Assembly: GCA_045588485.1 (NCBI GenBank)
Contig: JAZNEI010000028.1
Location: forward strand, 14,592 to 78,591
Length of the DNA: 64,000 nucleotides
Direction of reading: 5' to 3'
Origin: HGM04593 sp045588485
GTDB taxonomy: Bacteria; Bacteroidota; Bacteroidia; Bacteroidales; Bacteroidaceae
The translations under genes and the position numbers were made by a program. Under the pieces are notes generated by a model. That model saw only the letters and a program-made list of their open reading frames with translations. It did no database searches and had not been told where the DNA came from. Below are positions 32,022-41,662 of the stretch, piece by piece. Every line of letters starts with the position of its first letter. Within the stretch, counting starts at the first letter, position 1.

Positions 32022-34859
32022 TTATTTTCCCTCACCAAGATAAAAACGGTATATTGCCGACAGCATTATATAACTATGGAAAGTCTCTATTCGTCCGAAG
32101 CTCCTTGAGGCAGCTGTTGAATAGCTCCACTCCGAAGTTCTTTCGTGCAGAATATCTACCGCTTCTAATTGCAAAGTAAGCGCCTTACTCTTGAGCAGCG
32201 ATTGCGATATTGTCGCATTCCACAGCCACTGTCCGTGATTAAGAATATCAGAGTCGTAACCCGAACGGTCGAAGAGTCCGAAGCTGGTATTTATTCTCAA
32301 TCCGAAAGGCAAATCAACCTGCGGTTGAAAGTTAAATTCGAAGACACTACCCGACTGGTTATATTGTTTGTTGTGTTTATATCGTGTAATCTCCTTGCTG
32401 TATGACGAACTGAGACTTACACTCCATATATCTTTTCTCCACTTAAGCGTCATTCGCGCCGTAGGAGTATAGTTGTTAACCACCGAGAGTCCAAGCTCAT
32501 CACCCATAGAACCAACGAAACTCTTACGGTGCGAATGATTTATATGCGCCGAAAGTCTTAGACTCCAATGACGTGCTGTATCCAACGGTTGTTCGGTTGA
32601 CATAAACATAAAAGTCTGGTAATTACCATTTACATTCTTTGTCGTCAGTATCTGCTTACCTGTTGTCTCATCGGTCTGCGATATTGATGTTGCCGCATTT
32701 TGGCTCCAAGCGATATATCCAAACATACTATAGTTATCACCGCGTTTTTCGTTGAACCAGTTACCGTGCATATTTATTGAGTTATTCCACTCGGTCTTGA
32801 GATTGGGATTGTTAACCGACACAACCATCTCGTTCGATGTATCGGTGAGTGGCAGGAGACTCACAAGTGATGGTCGGCTTGTAGAGCCATAATAGTTGAT
32901 GTTAAGTTCACCGTTTTTCACTGGTCTTAGAATAACATCATAATTTACGTTCCAGTCGATGAACTTGCGTCCCGGTGCATAATGATTGTTATCGCGACTA
33001 TAGTAAAGATGCTCATTCTTGTGTGCAGCGGTAACATTAAAATGTGTCTCTAATTTTTCCCATCGTCCCGACACTCCCATATTCAAAGAGTGTTTATTAC
33101 TGTACTCTGACGAATTATATGAGTTTGCAATATCAATTACAGCACGCAGGGAATCGGCAGTGGATGGATGTGTGCCCGGTGGTAACAGCGGCGTATTATA
33201 TCCATCATATCGGTTAAGGTCGTACAAACTATTCACACCGTTTCTGTTGTTATGAGCATACGAGTATCTCAGATGATACTGAATTTCATCGGTTATTTTT
33301 CCCGAGAAATTTGCCGAGGCATCATAGTTACTGTTGTCATTGGGTGAGAGTGTGTATCTTCGCATAAGATACTCGGTTTTTGGAGCATCGGGACTAAAAT
33401 AGCGATAATGCGAAAGATGGTCGCCACTACTCCTGTCCGAATTAACCGAATAGGAGGCATTCAACGATAGAGAATTTCCCGAACTGCCAAAGCGGTGTGT
33501 ATAATCGGCATTTACACGTGCATTTATTGAGCGCGAGCTGCTACCGCCAATATCCAATGTCGAGTTTATTCCCTGATCGCGCAATGCATTGTCGATATTC
33601 TCGCCTATCAGCCCCAAATAAGCATCCTGCATACTCTGTGCACTCTTATATATCGAACTTTTCGAGTTATTACTATTGTTACTATCGTTATAACCATAAT
33701 TGAAACCAACATTCACTCGGTTAAGAGTATCGATGTTCCACGTAAGGGAGCCGTATGCATAAATGTCTCGGTCGCGACCGTTGTTGTTACTGTTGCTATA
33801 TCCAAAGTGAGAACCCTGTGACAGATATGTTTCGGTTTCATTTATTGTATTTCTGTTACTGTTGTCGTGTGATACCGTAACATTGAAATTGCCTCTTATA
33901 TAACCACCCTCGTTATTTTTTAGTCCATTATCCCACGAGAGCACCGTTCCCGCCTTACGATAGGTGTAAAAACCGTTTCCACCACCCCAATGGTACCAAT
34001 TACCATTTTCATCGACTTGTTCGTCCTGACTGATATTGTTTACCTGTGCAAATACCGCTGCCCGGTACTTATCGCTAAAGTTAGAAGCATAGACCTTACC
34101 CATATAACGTTCCTTTGTACCGCCACCCATATTGGCATTGACACTCCACGAACTCATATACTCCTTTTTTATTTTAAGGTCAATAACGGTTGCTTTATTT
34201 GTATCGTGTTTACCGGCAAAGTCACTATCCTCGTTGCTCTTTTTATAAATCTGCACATTATCCACCGCCTCTGTTGTCATATTCGACATTGCTGTTTTCA
34301 TATCTCCAAAGAAAGGCTTACCGTTTACCAAAATATTATCAACCTTTTTCCCTTGAAATGTCAGATTACCGTCACTGTCCATCGAAAGACCGGGTAACTG
34401 CTTTATCAGCACCGCTACTGTAGCCCCTTCGGGAACTCGATAGGCACTGCTGTTATACACGAATGTGTCGGCCTTTATAGTAAGTTCATTGGCAAGACCC
34501 GTAACAAGTGCCTCACTAAGCATTTTACTGTCAGGAGAGAGCTGAAGCTTGCCCATACGCAGTTTAGGATTTTTCTTTGTCAGTTTGAAACCCTTCTCAA
34601 GAGTCACATAACCTAAGAATGATACAGTGAGACGATAGTCGCCCTCATTGTTCAGTTTAACAGTGAAACTGCCATCGTTCTCCGATACAGCCGTAGCAAC
34701 CTGAACTGTATCTTTTACAAAAACACGCAACTGTGCAAATGGTAATACCTCTTTATTATTTTCAGCATCGACAATCTTACCCGAAATTGCATAATTCTGT
34801 GCCGCAAGCGTAACACCGACAAACATCAAAATGCTATAAATACAAAAGCGTCTCATCAT
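32022..34859 (-). CDS. TonB-receptor-like outer-membrane beta-barrel protein
   Basis: A 945-residue outer-membrane protein. Signal peptide (ends GVTLAAQ), then a carboxypeptidase-regulatory-like beta-sandwich (residues 22-100: ISGKIVDAENNKEVLPFAQL, GDYRLTVSFLGYV), a plug domain (VPEGATVAVLIKQLPGLSMD, VDNILVNGKPFFGDMKTAM) and a long barrel rich in Tyr, Asn and Ser with Trp/Tyr-flanked strands, ending YRFYLGEGK. It belongs to the OMP_b-brl_3 class of TonB-dependent-like receptors rather than SusC. No SusD partner is present. The upstream sigma factor and membrane protein on the same strand suggest a regulated uptake or signalling unit. The ligand is unknown. Confidence 0.88.
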   Translation of the reverse strand: MMRRFCIYSILMFVGVTLAAQNYAISGKIVDAENNKEVLPFAQLRVFVKDTVQVATAVSENDGSFTVKLNNEGDYRLTVSFLGYVTLEKGFKLTKKNPKLRMGKLQLSPDSKMLSEALVTGLANELTIKADTFVYNSSAYRVPEGATVAVLIKQLPGLSMDSDGNLTFQGKKVDNILVNGKPFFGDMKTAMSNMTTEAVDNVQIYKKSNEDSDFAGKHDTNKATVIDLKIKKEYMSSWSVNANMGGGTKERYMGKVYASNFSDKYRAAVFAQVNNISQDEQVDENGNWYHWGGGNGFYTYRKAGTVLSWDNGLKNNEGGYIRGNFNVTVSHDNSNRNTINETETYLSQGSHFGYSNSNNNGRDRDIYAYGSLTWNIDTLNRVNVGFNYGYNDSNNSNNSKSSIYKSAQSMQDAYLGLIGENIDNALRDQGINSTLDIGGSSSRSINARVNADYTHRFGSSGNSLSLNASYSVNSDRSSGDHLSHYRYFSPDAPKTEYLMRRYTLSPNDNSNYDASANFSGKITDEIQYHLRYSYAHNNRNGVNSLYDLNRYDGYNTPLLPPGTHPSTADSLRAVIDIANSYNSSEYSNKHSLNMGVSGRWEKLETHFNVTAAHKNEHLYYSRDNNHYAPGRKFIDWNVNYDVILRPVKNGELNINYYGSTSRPSLVSLLPLTDTSNEMVVSVNNPNLKTEWNNSINMHGNWFNEKRGDNYSMFGYIAWSQNAATSISQTDETTGKQILTTKNVNGNYQTFMFMSTEQPLDTARHWSLRLSAHINHSHRKSFVGSMGDELGLSVVNNYTPTARMTLKWRKDIWSVSLSSSYSKEITRYKHNKQYNQSGSVFEFNFQPQVDLPFGLRINTSFGLFDRSGYDSDILNHGQWLWNATISQSLLKSKALTLQLEAVDILHERTSEWSYSTAASRSFGRIETFHSYIMLSAIYRFYLGEGK

Positions 34860-35018
34860 ATACAGGAATTTCCCTCTTCAAGAGAGTTTAATTTATGTTT
34901 TAAATTGTTTTTATATAAGAACGACCAAATGTAGTAAATGTAATTCAAAATCCTTTACATTAACGGGAAAATATATACTATATTATTTCTAGAAGCAGTT
35001 TCCCCCTTCGTAAAGTCT

Positions 35019-35711
35019 TTACCATTCTACAAAACGAGCAGGAAATACTTCAATTTGCGTGCATCCTTTTGGAGCAAATTTACCTATATCCATTATAAAA
35101 GGCTTAAATTCGTTAAATACGCCGAAATTATCGAAAAGATACTCAAGACTTCCACTCGACAGTCCTAAAACACTCTTGCCTGCAAAATCAAAATCAAAAC
35201 AACTTTCAGGCAGTGTATAACCGTGTGCCGGAGTAATCGTATAATCAATATATATGCCATTGTCCAAAGCCCCCGAATCATCTGCCATTTGTACGTCGGT
35301 AACATTTGAGCCTATGACTACCTCTTCTGAGGCAACAACAGTTGAAGCTGCATCTCCTTGTGAATCGATAAACATTAAAGGTGTAGCTATAAACAGCGCA
35401 AACAAAATAACCGCAGCCACAGAAATATATGCATGCAAATTATGCATCTTACGCAACCTGCCGGTAGTACGAATTGTGCGATGTTTACGCATCCAACGTG
35501 CAAAATTGCTCCAATCGGTGTTGACATCGGGAAGCGGAGCATTATCTATAGCCCCTACTGTCTCAATATCACTCAGCAGCGAGTAAAGTTCTTTTGTCTC
35601 TTCACCTTCCATAACCGCTTCGAGTTCTGCATTGTCGAATAGTTCGGGCATCTCTACTGCCTGCAACAAACGTTCTATATTGCTATTTTTTTCCATCTTT
35701 TCCATAATCAT
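35019..35711 (-). CDS. Single-pass membrane protein, possible anti-sigma factor
   Basis: A 230-residue protein. A cytoplasmic N-terminal ~95 residues (acidic, helical, with MRKHRTIRTTGRLRKMHNL just before the membrane) precedes one membrane helix (ISVAAVILFALFIATPLMF), and a ~110-residue periplasmic domain follows. This topology and its ATGA overlap with the ECF sigma gene suggest it restrains the sigma factor, but it has no recognised anti-sigma (FecR or zinc ZAS) motif. The periplasmic part (IYIDYTITPAHGYTLPESCF) is not recognised. Translationally coupled to the sigma gene. Confidence 0.6.
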   Translation of the reverse strand: MIMEKMEKNSNIERLLQAVEMPELFDNAELEAVMEGEETKELYSLLSDIETVGAIDNAPLPDVNTDWSNFARWMRKHRTIRTTGRLRKMHNLHAYISVAAVILFALFIATPLMFIDSQGDAASTVVASEEVVIGSNVTDVQMADDSGALDNGIYIDYTITPAHGYTLPESCFDFDFAGKSVLGLSSGSLEYLFDNFGVFNEFKPFIMDIGKFAPKGCTQIEVFPARFVEW

Positions 35712-36187
35712 CTAATTTCACAATCCGAGATATATTCCTTGAGAGTACACATCAACGAAGCAAAATGCCGCCTCACCGTAGCATAGCTGCACCCAAGCAT
35801 TACGGCAACCTCTTTAAGAGTTCTTTTCTCATATATTACAAGATGTATCAAACGTCGTTCCTCTTTTTCAAGGGTTGCTATATAAAGACGCAGCAACTCG
35901 ATACGTTTCTCGTGACAGGGGTCGGCACTCTCATCTATTCCACTATCCGATGCAGTTCTTCTCTTAAACCTCTCACGCACCTCTAAATGTCTTATATGGC
36001 TGACACAGGCATTGCGCAACATCGACTTTGACAGCGCCGACGGGTCGTCGACACTATCCCACACCTGCCATAATCTCTTGAATGTATCTGCTACCACATC
36101 TCGACTATCCTCTTCGTTGTGCAGCATTCCAATTGCTATACGGTATAATATTATATAGTTTGTTTTATAAAACTCCTCGAAACTCAT
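35708..36187 (-). CDS. ECF-type RNA polymerase sigma-70 factor
   Basis: A 159-residue sigma factor with regions 2 and 4 only. Region 2: MSFEEFYKTNYIILYRIAIG then RDVVADTFKRLWQVWD. Region 4: EKRTLKEVAVMLGCSYATVRRHFASLMCTLKEYI, a clear helix-turn-helix. The ATG at 36187 is used; an in-frame extension to 36265 starts with TTG and adds an unlike, Cys-rich N terminus. The stop overlaps the start of the membrane-protein gene (ATGA). It probably drives that gene and the receptor gene at 34859. Confidence 0.9.
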   Translation of the reverse strand: MSFEEFYKTNYIILYRIAIGMLHNEEDSRDVVADTFKRLWQVWDSVDDPSALSKSMLRNACVSHIRHLEVRERFKRRTASDSGIDESADPCHEKRIELLRLYIATLEKEERRLIHLVIYEKRTLKEVAVMLGCSYATVRRHFASLMCTLKEYISDCEIR

Positions 36188-36271
36188 TATTCTGCTTCTA
36201 CAAATGCTCCTTAATTTTGACGTGTTACATCTATAAGACGCAAAAAGTGGCAAAAGTGAACACAAAAAAAC

Positions 36272-36306
36272 AAAAAATCTTCAGAATTTTTTCTGAAGAT
36301 TTTTTG
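36272..36306. terminator. Bidirectional terminator between acyl-activating genes and the sigma operon
   Basis: AAAAAATCTTCAGAA and TTCTGAAGATTTTTT pair over 15 bp around TTTT. It follows the stop of the first AMP-binding gene on the minus strand and has A/T runs for both directions. Since the sigma gene starts just beyond it, it also insulates that operon. Confidence 0.85.
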
Positions 36307-36348
36307 TTTTTGCCTAAAATGACAATAATTAGCTGCTTTTACGAGTAT

Positions 36349-38022
36349 TTATGAATACATAAAGCGACGAATACTCTGCTTGGGAGTCTTCTCAAAAGGC
36401 TCAATGCGAATCTCGGTTGTAGCAATCTGACTATATGCAGGAAGCTCCTTGTTAAGTGCCTGAATATTCTCGCTGATGGCCTTGTTTACAGCAGCCTCGT
36501 CAAGTTCGTCCTTCTTACCGGCCTCGTAGTCGGCAACAACAAGAGCAACAAGAGCATTCTTACGGCCTACGACCAACGACTCGGTAATATAAGGAAGATT
36601 GTTTATCTTATCTTCAATCTCCTCGGGGTAGATATTCTGTCCGCTTGCCGAGAGAATCATATTCTTGCAACGTCCCTTGATAAAGATATTGCCTTTTTTG
36701 TCGATGATACCCATATCTCCGGTCTTCAACCAACCGTCTTTTGTAAATGAAGCCTTTGTTGCCTCCTCGTTTCGGTAGTAACCAATCATCACAGCGTCAC
36801 CCTTACACTGAATCTCACCAAGAATACGACGGGGGTCCTTTGAGTCGATACGAACCTCAAGAGGCTCGGCACGACGACCGCATGAGTTCTTGACAAATGT
36901 CGAACGGTCGCTATACGAAATAAGAGGACCACATTCGGTCATTCCATAACCTACACAATAGGGGAAATCCATCTTTTTCATAAGGTCCTCGACCTCCTTG
37001 TTAAGCGCAGCACCACCGATGATGACACCGGTTGTCAGTCCGCCACCAAACGCCGCAACAAGTTTCTTGCGTATTGCACCAAGGATAATCTTGTTTATTC
37101 CGGGGATAGCCATAAGTACACGCATATGAGGCTTACGCAATGTAGGGAATACCTTAGACTTGAAGATTTTCTCAACCACAAGAGGCACAGTAAGGAACAT
37201 AAAGGGCTTAACGGCTGCCAATCCGGCCAACAGACGTGCAGGCACAGGCTTACCATTAAGGATTGTTATGTGACAGCCACCCGAGAGGGGGAACAAAAAG
37301 TCAAATGTCTGACCAAACATGTGCGCCATAGGAAGCACCGAGAAGATAGTGTTACCCTCGCACATTGGAATCTCACGACGTGCAAACTCAAGATTAGCCG
37401 ACAAGCTGCGTGCAGGAAGCACAACACCCTTAGAGGTAGCACTTGTTGTACCTGATGTAAAGCTGATAACTGCAACCGCCTCCATATCTGTTTTGCAGTA
37501 GTCTATCATTTCAGGTTTCACACCCTCGGGGAAACGTGCCGCAAATGTTGCATTGAGTGCATTTGCAGCCTCTTCACACTTTTTGCACTCGGTATTAAAT
37601 AGAGAGATGTCTTTTACATTTATAGTGCATGTAAAGTTTTCTATTGCATTCATCTCATCGAGCAGAACCTTATTGGCTTTAAGCATATCGAATGCTACAT
37701 TGTCGCAAATCATCATACGACACTCCGAGAAGCGGCTTAGTTCAACGACTGCACTTGCAAGGAAGTCGGGCAAGAAAGGAACCACAACTGCATCGTAAGA
37801 TACTACTGCCAAATAGGCAATACCCCACTCGGCCGAATTACGAGCATACAAGGCTATCTTATCGCCTTTCTTCAATCCACAAGCATCGAACAACAAGTGG
37901 TACTTTTCGATTCCTTCGGCAACCTGAGCGTATGTATATGTCTCACCACCAAAGTTACTGAATGCGGGTTTAGTCCAATGCTGCTTAATGGCATTATTCA
38001 AATAGGTTAAATAGTGCTGCAT
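36349..38022 (-). CDS. AMP-forming acyl-activating enzyme, copy 3 (variant P-loop)
   Basis: A 557-residue ANL-superfamily enzyme, resembling long-chain fatty acid-CoA/ACP ligases; it adenylates a carboxylate with ATP. Motifs: A3-type P-loop at residues 187-200, A5 YGMTECGPLISYSD near 355, A7 LKTGDMGI near 445, and a C-terminal Lys-bearing TPKQSIRRFMY. The P-loop reads TSGTTSATSKGV: one residue longer than the usual TSGTTGxPKG and without its Pro, unlike the two neighbouring paralogues (TSGTSSAPKGV). It is the last and most divergent of three tandem copies. The substrate is unknown. Confidence 0.88.
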   Translation of the reverse strand: MQHYLTYLNNAIKQHWTKPAFSNFGGETYTYAQVAEGIEKYHLLFDACGLKKGDKIALYARNSAEWGIAYLAVVSYDAVVVPFLPDFLASAVVELSRFSECRMMICDNVAFDMLKANKVLLDEMNAIENFTCTINVKDISLFNTECKKCEEAANALNATFAARFPEGVKPEMIDYCKTDMEAVAVISFTSGTTSATSKGVVLPARSLSANLEFARREIPMCEGNTIFSVLPMAHMFGQTFDFLFPLSGGCHITILNGKPVPARLLAGLAAVKPFMFLTVPLVVEKIFKSKVFPTLRKPHMRVLMAIPGINKIILGAIRKKLVAAFGGGLTTGVIIGGAALNKEVEDLMKKMDFPYCVGYGMTECGPLISYSDRSTFVKNSCGRRAEPLEVRIDSKDPRRILGEIQCKGDAVMIGYYRNEEATKASFTKDGWLKTGDMGIIDKKGNIFIKGRCKNMILSASGQNIYPEEIEDKINNLPYITESLVVGRKNALVALVVADYEAGKKDELDEAAVNKAISENIQALNKELPAYSQIATTEIRIEPFEKTPKQSIRRFMYS

Positions 38023-38215
38023 AATATTGATATTTTAATAATATATAAATTCAATCTTTATATTCTTTCCATAATCGACTACAAATATCTTTAAATATTT
38101 TGTTTTAAAGAATATTTCGGCATAAAATTAACATTTCAGACGTACCCTTTTGAACAAACCAAGGTTTTTTTATCACCAGAATTAACATCCATTATGAAAA
38201 TTTACTTAAAAAAGT

Positions 38216-38253
38216 GATTTCCCCAACAATACAAAAATATTGTTGGGGAAATC
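38216..38253 (-). terminator. Terminator of acyl-activating copy 2
   Basis: GATTTCCCCAACAATA and TATTGTTGGGGAAATC form a perfect 16-bp stem with a 6-base loop. On the minus strand it is followed by CACTTTTTT. It lies 31 bases after the stop at 38285. Confidence 0.88.
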
Positions 38254-38284
38254 GGGGTCTAACAATCTACAATCAATAAAACTA

Positions 38285-39958
38285 TTATTTGTACATAAAT
38301 CTCTTTATGCTTAATTTGGGTGTCTTCTCAAAAGGTTCTTTCATAATCTCACAATCGGTAATCTTGCTGTATGCAGGCAATTTCGAATTAATATCAAATA
38401 CCAGCTCTTTAATCTGCTTGCAAAGTTCCTCATTGTTTACACCCGACTCGACAGCAGCATTATAGTCGGGAACTATAAGAGCTACAAGTCCGTGTTTGCG
38501 ACCTACTATCAAAGACTCTACGACATTGGGCAACTGGTTGACAAGTTCTTCAATCTCCTCGGGATATACATTCTGTCCGTTAGCTGTAAGAATCATATTC
38601 TTGCATCGGCCACGGATAACGATATTCTCTTTTGCATCCATTGTACCCATATCACCGGTCCTGAACCATCCATCTTTTGTAAATGCAGCTTTCGTTGCTT
38701 CGGGATTCTTATAGTATCCTGTTGTAACCGCATCACCTTTAAGATGAATTTCACCGGGAACCTCGGCAGGATTCTCCGAGTCAATACGCACATCTACCGA
38801 AGGATGGGCAACAGCGCCGCAAGTATGAGGAATAAAATCCTGCCAACGTGTATAGCTTATCAACGGAGCACACTCGGTCATTCCATAACCTATCACATAA
38901 GGAAACTTAATACGGCACATAACATTTTCCACCTCTTTATTTACAGCCGCACCTCCTATGAGAAGTCCTCCCTTATCGACGTTTCCTCCAAAAGTCTCAA
39001 TGAGTTTTGTACGTATCTTATTATATATAATTCCTTTCACAAAGGGGATAGATGTAAGTATGCGCATCGTCCTCTCTTCGAGGATTGGCATAATCTTAAG
39101 ACGGAAGATTTTCTCAACCAACAAAGGCACCGTGAGGAACATAAAGGGCTTGACCTCGGAAAGTGCCTTCAACAGACGTGCAGGGATAGGCTTCTCGGTA
39201 TATATATATATGTGACAACCTTTCGAGAATGGGAAAATAAAGTCGAATGCCTGTCCAAATATATGTGCCAAAGGAAGTATCGACAATATTGTATATCCCT
39301 GTTCGGCGTACATTTGTGAACGTGCATATTCAAGATTGGCCGATATTGCACGTGCAGGCAGTATTACCCCCTTGGGTGCACTGCTTGTACCCGATGTATA
39401 GCTTATCACTGATATTGCATCAAGGCTGCCTTTTCCAAAATCTATATGTTTTGGAGTTACCCCATTGGGATAACGACTCTTGAAGCACTTGTCAACTTCG
39501 TCGTGCAAATCGGAAACTACACAATTGCATTCGGGAATCGACTCCAATTTCACAATGTCCACTACTCCGCAAAAATCATCTAACGTATCGAACTGATGAA
39601 GCACTTCATCGCGTTTCAGACCATTTACAATTGAGGTATCGGTCAATAGCAGACGACTATCCGAAAGTCTTGTCAAATCAAGAACGTTCTGCGGAAGAAA
39701 ATCGGGAAGCAGAGGCACTGCAACAGCCTCGTATGTTGCAATTGCAAAATAGGCCACACACCACTCGGCCGAATTTCTTGCACACAATGCAATCTTATCA
39801 CCTTTTACTATACCACATTTCTCGAAAAGAATATGGTATCTCTTTATAAAAGATGCAACGTCGCCGTATGTAAAGGTGTTTGCACCATAATTACTTAGCG
39901 CGGGGGCGTTCCAATTATCTTTTATCGACTCTCCGATATAATACAAAAAATGCCTCAT
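38285..39958 (-). CDS. AMP-forming acyl-activating enzyme, copy 2
   Basis: A 557-residue ANL-superfamily enzyme, close paralogue of its two neighbours. P-loop SYTSGTSSAPKGVIL at residues 186-200, YGMTECAPLISYTRW near 355, GWFRTGDMGTMDAKEN near 440 and a C-terminal TPKLSIKRFMYK with the presumed catalytic Lys. The N terminus (FLYYIGESIKDNWNAPALSN) aligns with both copies. No membrane segment. The 24-base gap to copy 1 indicates joint transcription. The substrate may be a fatty or related acid, and the acceptor may be CoA or ACP. Confidence 0.9.
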   Translation of the reverse strand: MRHFLYYIGESIKDNWNAPALSNYGANTFTYGDVASFIKRYHILFEKCGIVKGDKIALCARNSAEWCVAYFAIATYEAVAVPLLPDFLPQNVLDLTRLSDSRLLLTDTSIVNGLKRDEVLHQFDTLDDFCGVVDIVKLESIPECNCVVSDLHDEVDKCFKSRYPNGVTPKHIDFGKGSLDAISVISYTSGTSSAPKGVILPARAISANLEYARSQMYAEQGYTILSILPLAHIFGQAFDFIFPFSKGCHIYIYTEKPIPARLLKALSEVKPFMFLTVPLLVEKIFRLKIMPILEERTMRILTSIPFVKGIIYNKIRTKLIETFGGNVDKGGLLIGGAAVNKEVENVMCRIKFPYVIGYGMTECAPLISYTRWQDFIPHTCGAVAHPSVDVRIDSENPAEVPGEIHLKGDAVTTGYYKNPEATKAAFTKDGWFRTGDMGTMDAKENIVIRGRCKNMILTANGQNVYPEEIEELVNQLPNVVESLIVGRKHGLVALIVPDYNAAVESGVNNEELCKQIKELVFDINSKLPAYSKITDCEIMKEPFEKTPKLSIKRFMYK

Positions 39959-39982
39959 TCTTACTTTTTATTTTACTATAAT

Positions 39983-41662
39983 TTATTGGTACATAAATCG
40001 TTTAATGCTCAACTTTGGAGTTTTTTCGAAGGGTTCTACACGTAATTCACATTTTGCGATACGACTATATATAGGAAGCTGCTCATTCATAGCGAAGACG
40101 CTATCCTCAATAATTTTCTTAAGCTCTTCGCCACTAACACCCATACTCTTGGCAGCATCCTGATTAATTACCACAAGTGCTACAAGACCATGCTTACGAC
40201 CAACAACAAGAGACTCGAGAACAAGAGGCTGCTGGTTGATAATCTCTTCAATCTCCTCGGGGTATATATTCTGTCCGTTGGCTGTAAGAATCATATTCTT
40301 GCAACGACCGCGTATAATCACATACTCATTCGCATCCATTGTACCCATATCACCAGTCTTGAACCAACCGTCATCGGTGTAAGCAGCTTTTGTAGCCTCG
40401 GGATTTTTGTAATAACCGGCTGTAACATGTGTACCACGCACCTGAATCTCACCGGGAATGGTGGCAGGCGACGATGAATCGATACGAACCTCGATATCGG
40501 GACGTATTATACCTGCATTATTCTTAAGTGCAGGATGATTCCATCCTTTATAACTGATAAGCGGTCCGCACTCAGTCATTCCGTAACCTACGGCATAGGG
40601 TATCTTCACCTTGCGCATAATCTCGTCCACATCCTTGCTTATGGCTGCACCACCGATAAAGAATCCTGCTATGTGCAAATTACCACCGAATGCATCAAGA
40701 ACTGTTTTTCTTATCTTCTTATATATAAGATTGCGTACACCGGGAATTGCAGTCAGGATGCGCATCGCCGGCTTGCGGAGCACGGGAATAACCTTGGCTC
40801 TGAAGATTTTCTCTATCAACAAGGGTACTGTAAGGAAAAGGAAAGGCTTAACCTCGGCAAGAGCTTTTAAAAGAAGCGCTGGTACAGGCTTAGCACTGAA
40901 AATGTGAATGTGACAGCCTTTTGAGAACATAAACAGAAAATCGAGCGATAGTCCGAAAATATGCGCTAAAGGCAAAATAGAGAATGTGTTTCCGTTAGGC
41001 ACAGTAGGTACATAATCACGCGCAAAACGTATGTTTCCCGAGAGCGATTTTGCTTGAAGCATTACTCCCTTCGGGGCACTGCTTGTGCCTGATGTATAAC
41101 TAATTAACGATAAATCTTCGAGTGCTTCAGGTCCTCTGCTGTAATCTACATCATCGGCGGTCAGGCCATTGGGATAACGTTGTGCAAATGTTTCATCTAC
41201 ATATTTACCTATACCTTGAAGATTTCCGCCATCGAGTTCAACTTTTCCATTTATAAAGTTTATTATTCCACAAAAATCCTCACGACCTTCGAATTGTTCA
41301 AAAATTCCGTTACGTGAAAAACTGCTTGCAACACCCTTGTCGAGCAGCAGCAATCGGCTATCAGAGATTTTTGTCAGGTCGGCTAGATTCTGAGGGAGAA
41401 AATCGGCCAACAAAGGTACAGCAACAGCATCGTATGTAACGATTCCAAGGAACACCACACACCACTCGGCCGAGTTCTTGGCACTTATTGCAATTTTATC
41501 ACCTTTTTTTATACCGCACTTTTCTAATAGGATGTGCATTTTTTCGATACCCTCGGCTATTTGTCCAAAAGTATATGTATTGGCACCATAATTGGTTATA
41601 CCAGGCTTATCCCAATTGGTTTTTATAGCCTCGCTGATAAAAGTCAAATAATGTGTCAACAT
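39983..41662 (-). CDS. AMP-forming acyl-activating enzyme, copy 1
   Basis: A 559-residue ANL-superfamily enzyme, first of three tandem paralogues. P-loop SYTSGTSSAPKGVML, YGMTECGPLISYKGW, GWFKTGDMGTMDANEY and the C-terminal TPKLSIKRFMYQ are all present. The active-site layout equals copy 2. Upstream is a ~480-base spacer with paired TATAGTGG repeats and a GTGGT/ACCAC dyad that may control the cluster. The likely role is activation of exogenous or recycled fatty acids. Why three copies are kept is not clear. Confidence 0.9.
   Translation of the reverse strand: MLTHYLTFISEAIKTNWDKPGITNYGANTYTFGQIAEGIEKMHILLEKCGIKKGDKIAISAKNSAEWCVVFLGIVTYDAVAVPLLADFLPQNLADLTKISDSRLLLLDKGVASSFSRNGIFEQFEGREDFCGIINFINGKVELDGGNLQGIGKYVDETFAQRYPNGLTADDVDYSRGPEALEDLSLISYTSGTSSAPKGVMLQAKSLSGNIRFARDYVPTVPNGNTFSILPLAHIFGLSLDFLFMFSKGCHIHIFSAKPVPALLLKALAEVKPFLFLTVPLLIEKIFRAKVIPVLRKPAMRILTAIPGVRNLIYKKIRKTVLDAFGGNLHIAGFFIGGAAISKDVDEIMRKVKIPYAVGYGMTECGPLISYKGWNHPALKNNAGIIRPDIEVRIDSSSPATIPGEIQVRGTHVTAGYYKNPEATKAAYTDDGWFKTGDMGTMDANEYVIIRGRCKNMILTANGQNIYPEEIEEIINQQPLVLESLVVGRKHGLVALVVINQDAAKSMGVSGEELKKIIEDSVFAMNEQLPIYSRIAKCELRVEPFEKTPKLSIKRFMYQ

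Noticed and set aside
38492..39319. 275-codon plus-strand ORF
   Set aside because: Antisense shadow of an acyl-activating enzyme gene.
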